Assembly: GCA_021405325.1 (NCBI GenBank)
Contig: QWII01000193.1
Coordinates: 1 to 6,487, forward strand
DNA: 6,487 bases
Origin: Caldilinea sp. CFX5
GTDB lineage: Bacteria; Chloroflexota; Anaerolineae; Caldilineales; Caldilineaceae
Direction of reading: 5' to 3'
The notes beneath the pieces are model-generated. The model did not search any database. It had not been told where the DNA came from and worked only from the letters and a program-made list of their open reading frames with translations. Shown here piece by piece: positions 5,801-6,487 of this stretch. A program made the translations under genes and the position numbers. How positions within the stretch are numbered: position 1 is the first letter of the stretch; each line of letters begins with the position of its first letter.

Positions 5801-6433
5801 ACCATTGCCGTCGCCGATTTAACCTGTCGCGCCGAGGGCGGCACTGTGACCATTGGCGCATTAACCGGCGCGATCACCGTGGCCTTTAGCGCCCGTACTG
5901 CCGTCCCCGGCGACTATGGCAATCCTCGTCCGGGTGGTCGCTGTCTGGCCGACCCCGACAACCATATCGACGAAGCCAGCGAGACCAACAACGATTGCGC
6001 GGACACGGTAAAGGTGGGGTTGCCTGATATGACCATCGAAAAGCGTCATTCGGGTGATTTTATTCGGGGGCAAGCGGGGGCCGAATATCTCATCACTGTG
6101 CGCAATGTGGGGGCAATCCGTAGCGCCGGCGTCGTACAGGTTGATGAGACCTTACCCGCCGGCTTGACCGCCACCGCGATGAGCGGCGCTGGTTGGCTCT
6201 GCGCCCTCAGCCCCCTGCACTGTACACGGAGCGACCCCTTAGCCGCCGGCGCCGCCTACCCGCCCATCACCCTCATCGTGGTCGTGGCTGATGATGCGCC
6301 GGGCGATTTGCTCAACCAAGTCACCGTGACCGGCGGCAGCGATGCGTCGCCTGATAATAATTCTGCTACTGATAAGGTGCAACTGATCGTGCCGGAGCAT
6401 GACCTCTACCTACCGGTCATCCAGCGCCAGTAG
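2843..6433 (+). CDS. Secreted multi-domain surface protein (DUF11, cadherin-like, beta-helix, Ig-like, CARDB)
   Basis: A 1196-residue exported protein, probably an adhesin or surface-layer component; no enzymatic role is evident. Residues 1-29 are Arg-rich and 30-42 hydrophobic, giving a Sec signal or anchor with possible cleavage near A50-A53. Residues 53-116 look like the first half of a DUF11 domain (PGDQLRYTIAITNSGN, SDTIPAATH). Residues 117-210 form a cadherin-like domain (GVLLNDRDLDG, PGYTGIDSFRYGIADGEGN). Residues 211-635 form a right-handed beta-helix with repeated 'NN' turns. Residues 640-747 are an Ala/Pro/Arg-rich linker. Residues 748-815 resemble the second half of DUF11. Residues 817-908 are Ig-like, with C859 and C869. 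Residues 913-1058 are CARDB-like (DPDNHIDEASETNN), and 1061-1178 a further DUF11. The end, LYLPVIQRQ, resembles C-termini of many Chloroflexota secreted proteins. The frame shows no sign of interruption. The gene has its own promoter and ribosome binding site. Ligand and attachment mode are unknown. Confidence 0.88.
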   Translation: MALGFGQRLTRIAAILGRGLGTQRIGRRFSLWLLVLVMAILGEQSWRLSATPALTATKSAALLVDQNNNGLADPGDQLRYTIAITNSGNEDLTGLQFSDTIPAATHLVTASLRTTPLAHNDDGYSTVGNVLLSVPVSQGVLLNDRDLDGAGGLAVVSYRATSSNGGAVTMAPDGSFTYNPAPGYTGIDSFRYGIADGEGNRITATVTITVGQMVWFINNAAPVPGDGRFTAPFNSISAFMTQAADKAGDLIFIDQGVGAYGGTLILLNQQQVFGHGNGLTVAPNLAITAAARPTLANVVLASGNTVRGLNINAGSGIGLQGNNVGGLTVNNVAVTGNGAPAVQLSGGSSAMTVTLDSVIATGGVHGINLTNNRGRVTVNGGTIQNTSGHAIKLLNNTGPLDFTLRNSTISNAAAGQNGLHLELPSSGSFGVVTVQNNTFRNNGSTGVRASVGGMGSIGKIAISNNTFTGNASGVDLATNAQGGIIFDIRDNATMSGDQTQINIAANDPNHNDGIGPTMTGIIRNNRLTLNPDGGAIGIWIVADGDGKITVDVANNRVNDFGESGIAVESLGGAGQVHARIVSNTVTTTASSSLAALYLRSGDGSSGESNLLCVNLSSNKMTAGAGAEGDYLLEQTALATPFQIQGLSPAVATATETAAFVAATDGAPPATAVATGSFVRATCETVTLAARPGTAPLLAHAPVNGWLTGRAAPPPIRRAPWWPLSLRTWRSARAPALLNLFRPATAQAAGETVALAIGTMHAGQTLVITFAVTIDPAFTGTEVCNQGAVSMGAGSPVLTDEPTVAGSADPTCFAVVPPDTTPPETTITSAPPNPSKSQDAHFTFTGSDNVTPVENLTFECALDNSNFAPCTTPYESTGLANGLHTFRVRAVDSVGNRDPSPATFIWNINPIVTRPNLTAIKSNDSGSALPEQPWRWQITINNFGDGAATFVDGATLLLDNLPDTLLTYGEPTLVNTTNVTGAEQIRCTIAVADLTCRAEGGTVTIGALTGAITVAFSARTAVPGDYGNPRPGGRCLADPDNHIDEASETNNDCADTVKVGLPDMTIEKRHSGDFIRGQAGAEYLITVRNVGAIRSAGVVQVDETLPAGLTATAMSGAGWLCALSPLHCTRSDPLAAGAAYPPITLIVVVADDAPGDLLNQVTVTGGSDASPDNNSATDKVQLIVPEHDLYLPVIQRQ
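2930..2968 (+). other. Hydrophobic export segment of the surface protein
   Basis: Residues 30-42 (SLWLLVLVMAILG) follow a 29-residue n-region with six Arg and no acidic residue. This is the pattern of a Sec signal peptide or N-terminal anchor. The core is short, and no lipobox Cys is present. The ATPALTA stretch at residues 50-56 offers a possible signal peptidase site. Confidence 0.7.
3473..4747 (+). other. Right-handed parallel beta-helix domain
   Basis: Residues 211-635 open with VWFINNAAPVPGDGRFTAPF, a typical entry to these helices in large bacterial surface proteins. Coils of roughly 24-33 residues follow, marked by Asn turns (VQNNTFRNN, AISNNTFTGN, IIRNNRLTLN, DVANNRVND, IVSNTV, NLSSNKM). 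The fold resembles pectate lyase or NosD-type helices. I see no catalytic Asp/Arg cluster that would identify a polysaccharide lyase, so a structural or binding role is more likely. Confidence 0.75.
6404..6430 (+). other. C-terminal LYLPVIQRQ motif
   Basis: Residues 1188-1196 follow directly after the last DUF11 domain and the short spacer KVQLIVPEHD. The shape is (L/I)YLP(hydrophobic)2 followed by polar or basic residues at the very end. From memory, many exported Chloroflexota proteins end this way. No LPXTG, PEP-CTERM or transmembrane tail is present. A role as a sorting or retention signal is inference. Confidence 0.5.
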
Positions 6434-6487
6434 CGTTCTGCGCAAGTGGCGCCGGTAGTAAAGACTGATGAACGTTACGAAAATAAA

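Noticed and set aside
6434..6487. Terminator after the surface protein gene
   Set aside because: Only a weak 4-bp GCGC stem and no U-tract can be seen before the window ends.

Overview
The window holds three genes, all on the + strand and separated by non-coding DNA, so there is no clear operon. It most resembles a member of the Chloroflexota (Anaerolineae/Caldilineae-like). Three things suggest this: a giant secreted protein built from DUF11, cadherin-like, beta-helix and CARDB modules; its C-terminal LYLPVIQRQ ending, of a kind often seen on secreted proteins of that phylum; and the palindromic 'CACGAAG' and 'GATTTCACCGATT' intergenic repeats. This assignment is inference from recalled family features, not from a database search.

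Layout. (1) 3-1133: the 3' part of an alpha-L-fucosidase gene (GH29) whose 5' end lies before the window. (2) 1134-1559: a 426-base intergenic stretch with three palindromic repeat units, followed by a strong extended -10 promoter (1492-1509). The fucosidase stop codon lies inside the first palindrome. (3) 1560-2654: a complete Rieske-type mononuclear iron oxygenase of the choline monooxygenase / carnitine monooxygenase / glycine betaine demethylase group. (4) 2655-2842: a structured hairpin abutting a second extended -10 promoter that closely matches the first, then an untranslated leader of about 125 bases. (5) 2843-6433: a 1196-residue exported multi-domain surface protein. (6) 6434-6487: no feature recognised.

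Functionally, the fucosidase would release L-fucose from glycans. The oxygenase would oxidise a small substrate, plausibly a quaternary ammonium compound. The large protein looks like an adhesin or cell-surface structural protein. Nothing in the sequence ties the three into one pathway.

I found no convincing new multi-gene system. The points most worth following up are a DUF11 domain that appears split by an insertion of about 630 residues, the uncharacterised C-terminal motif, the near-identical paired promoters, and the compact repeat cluster.
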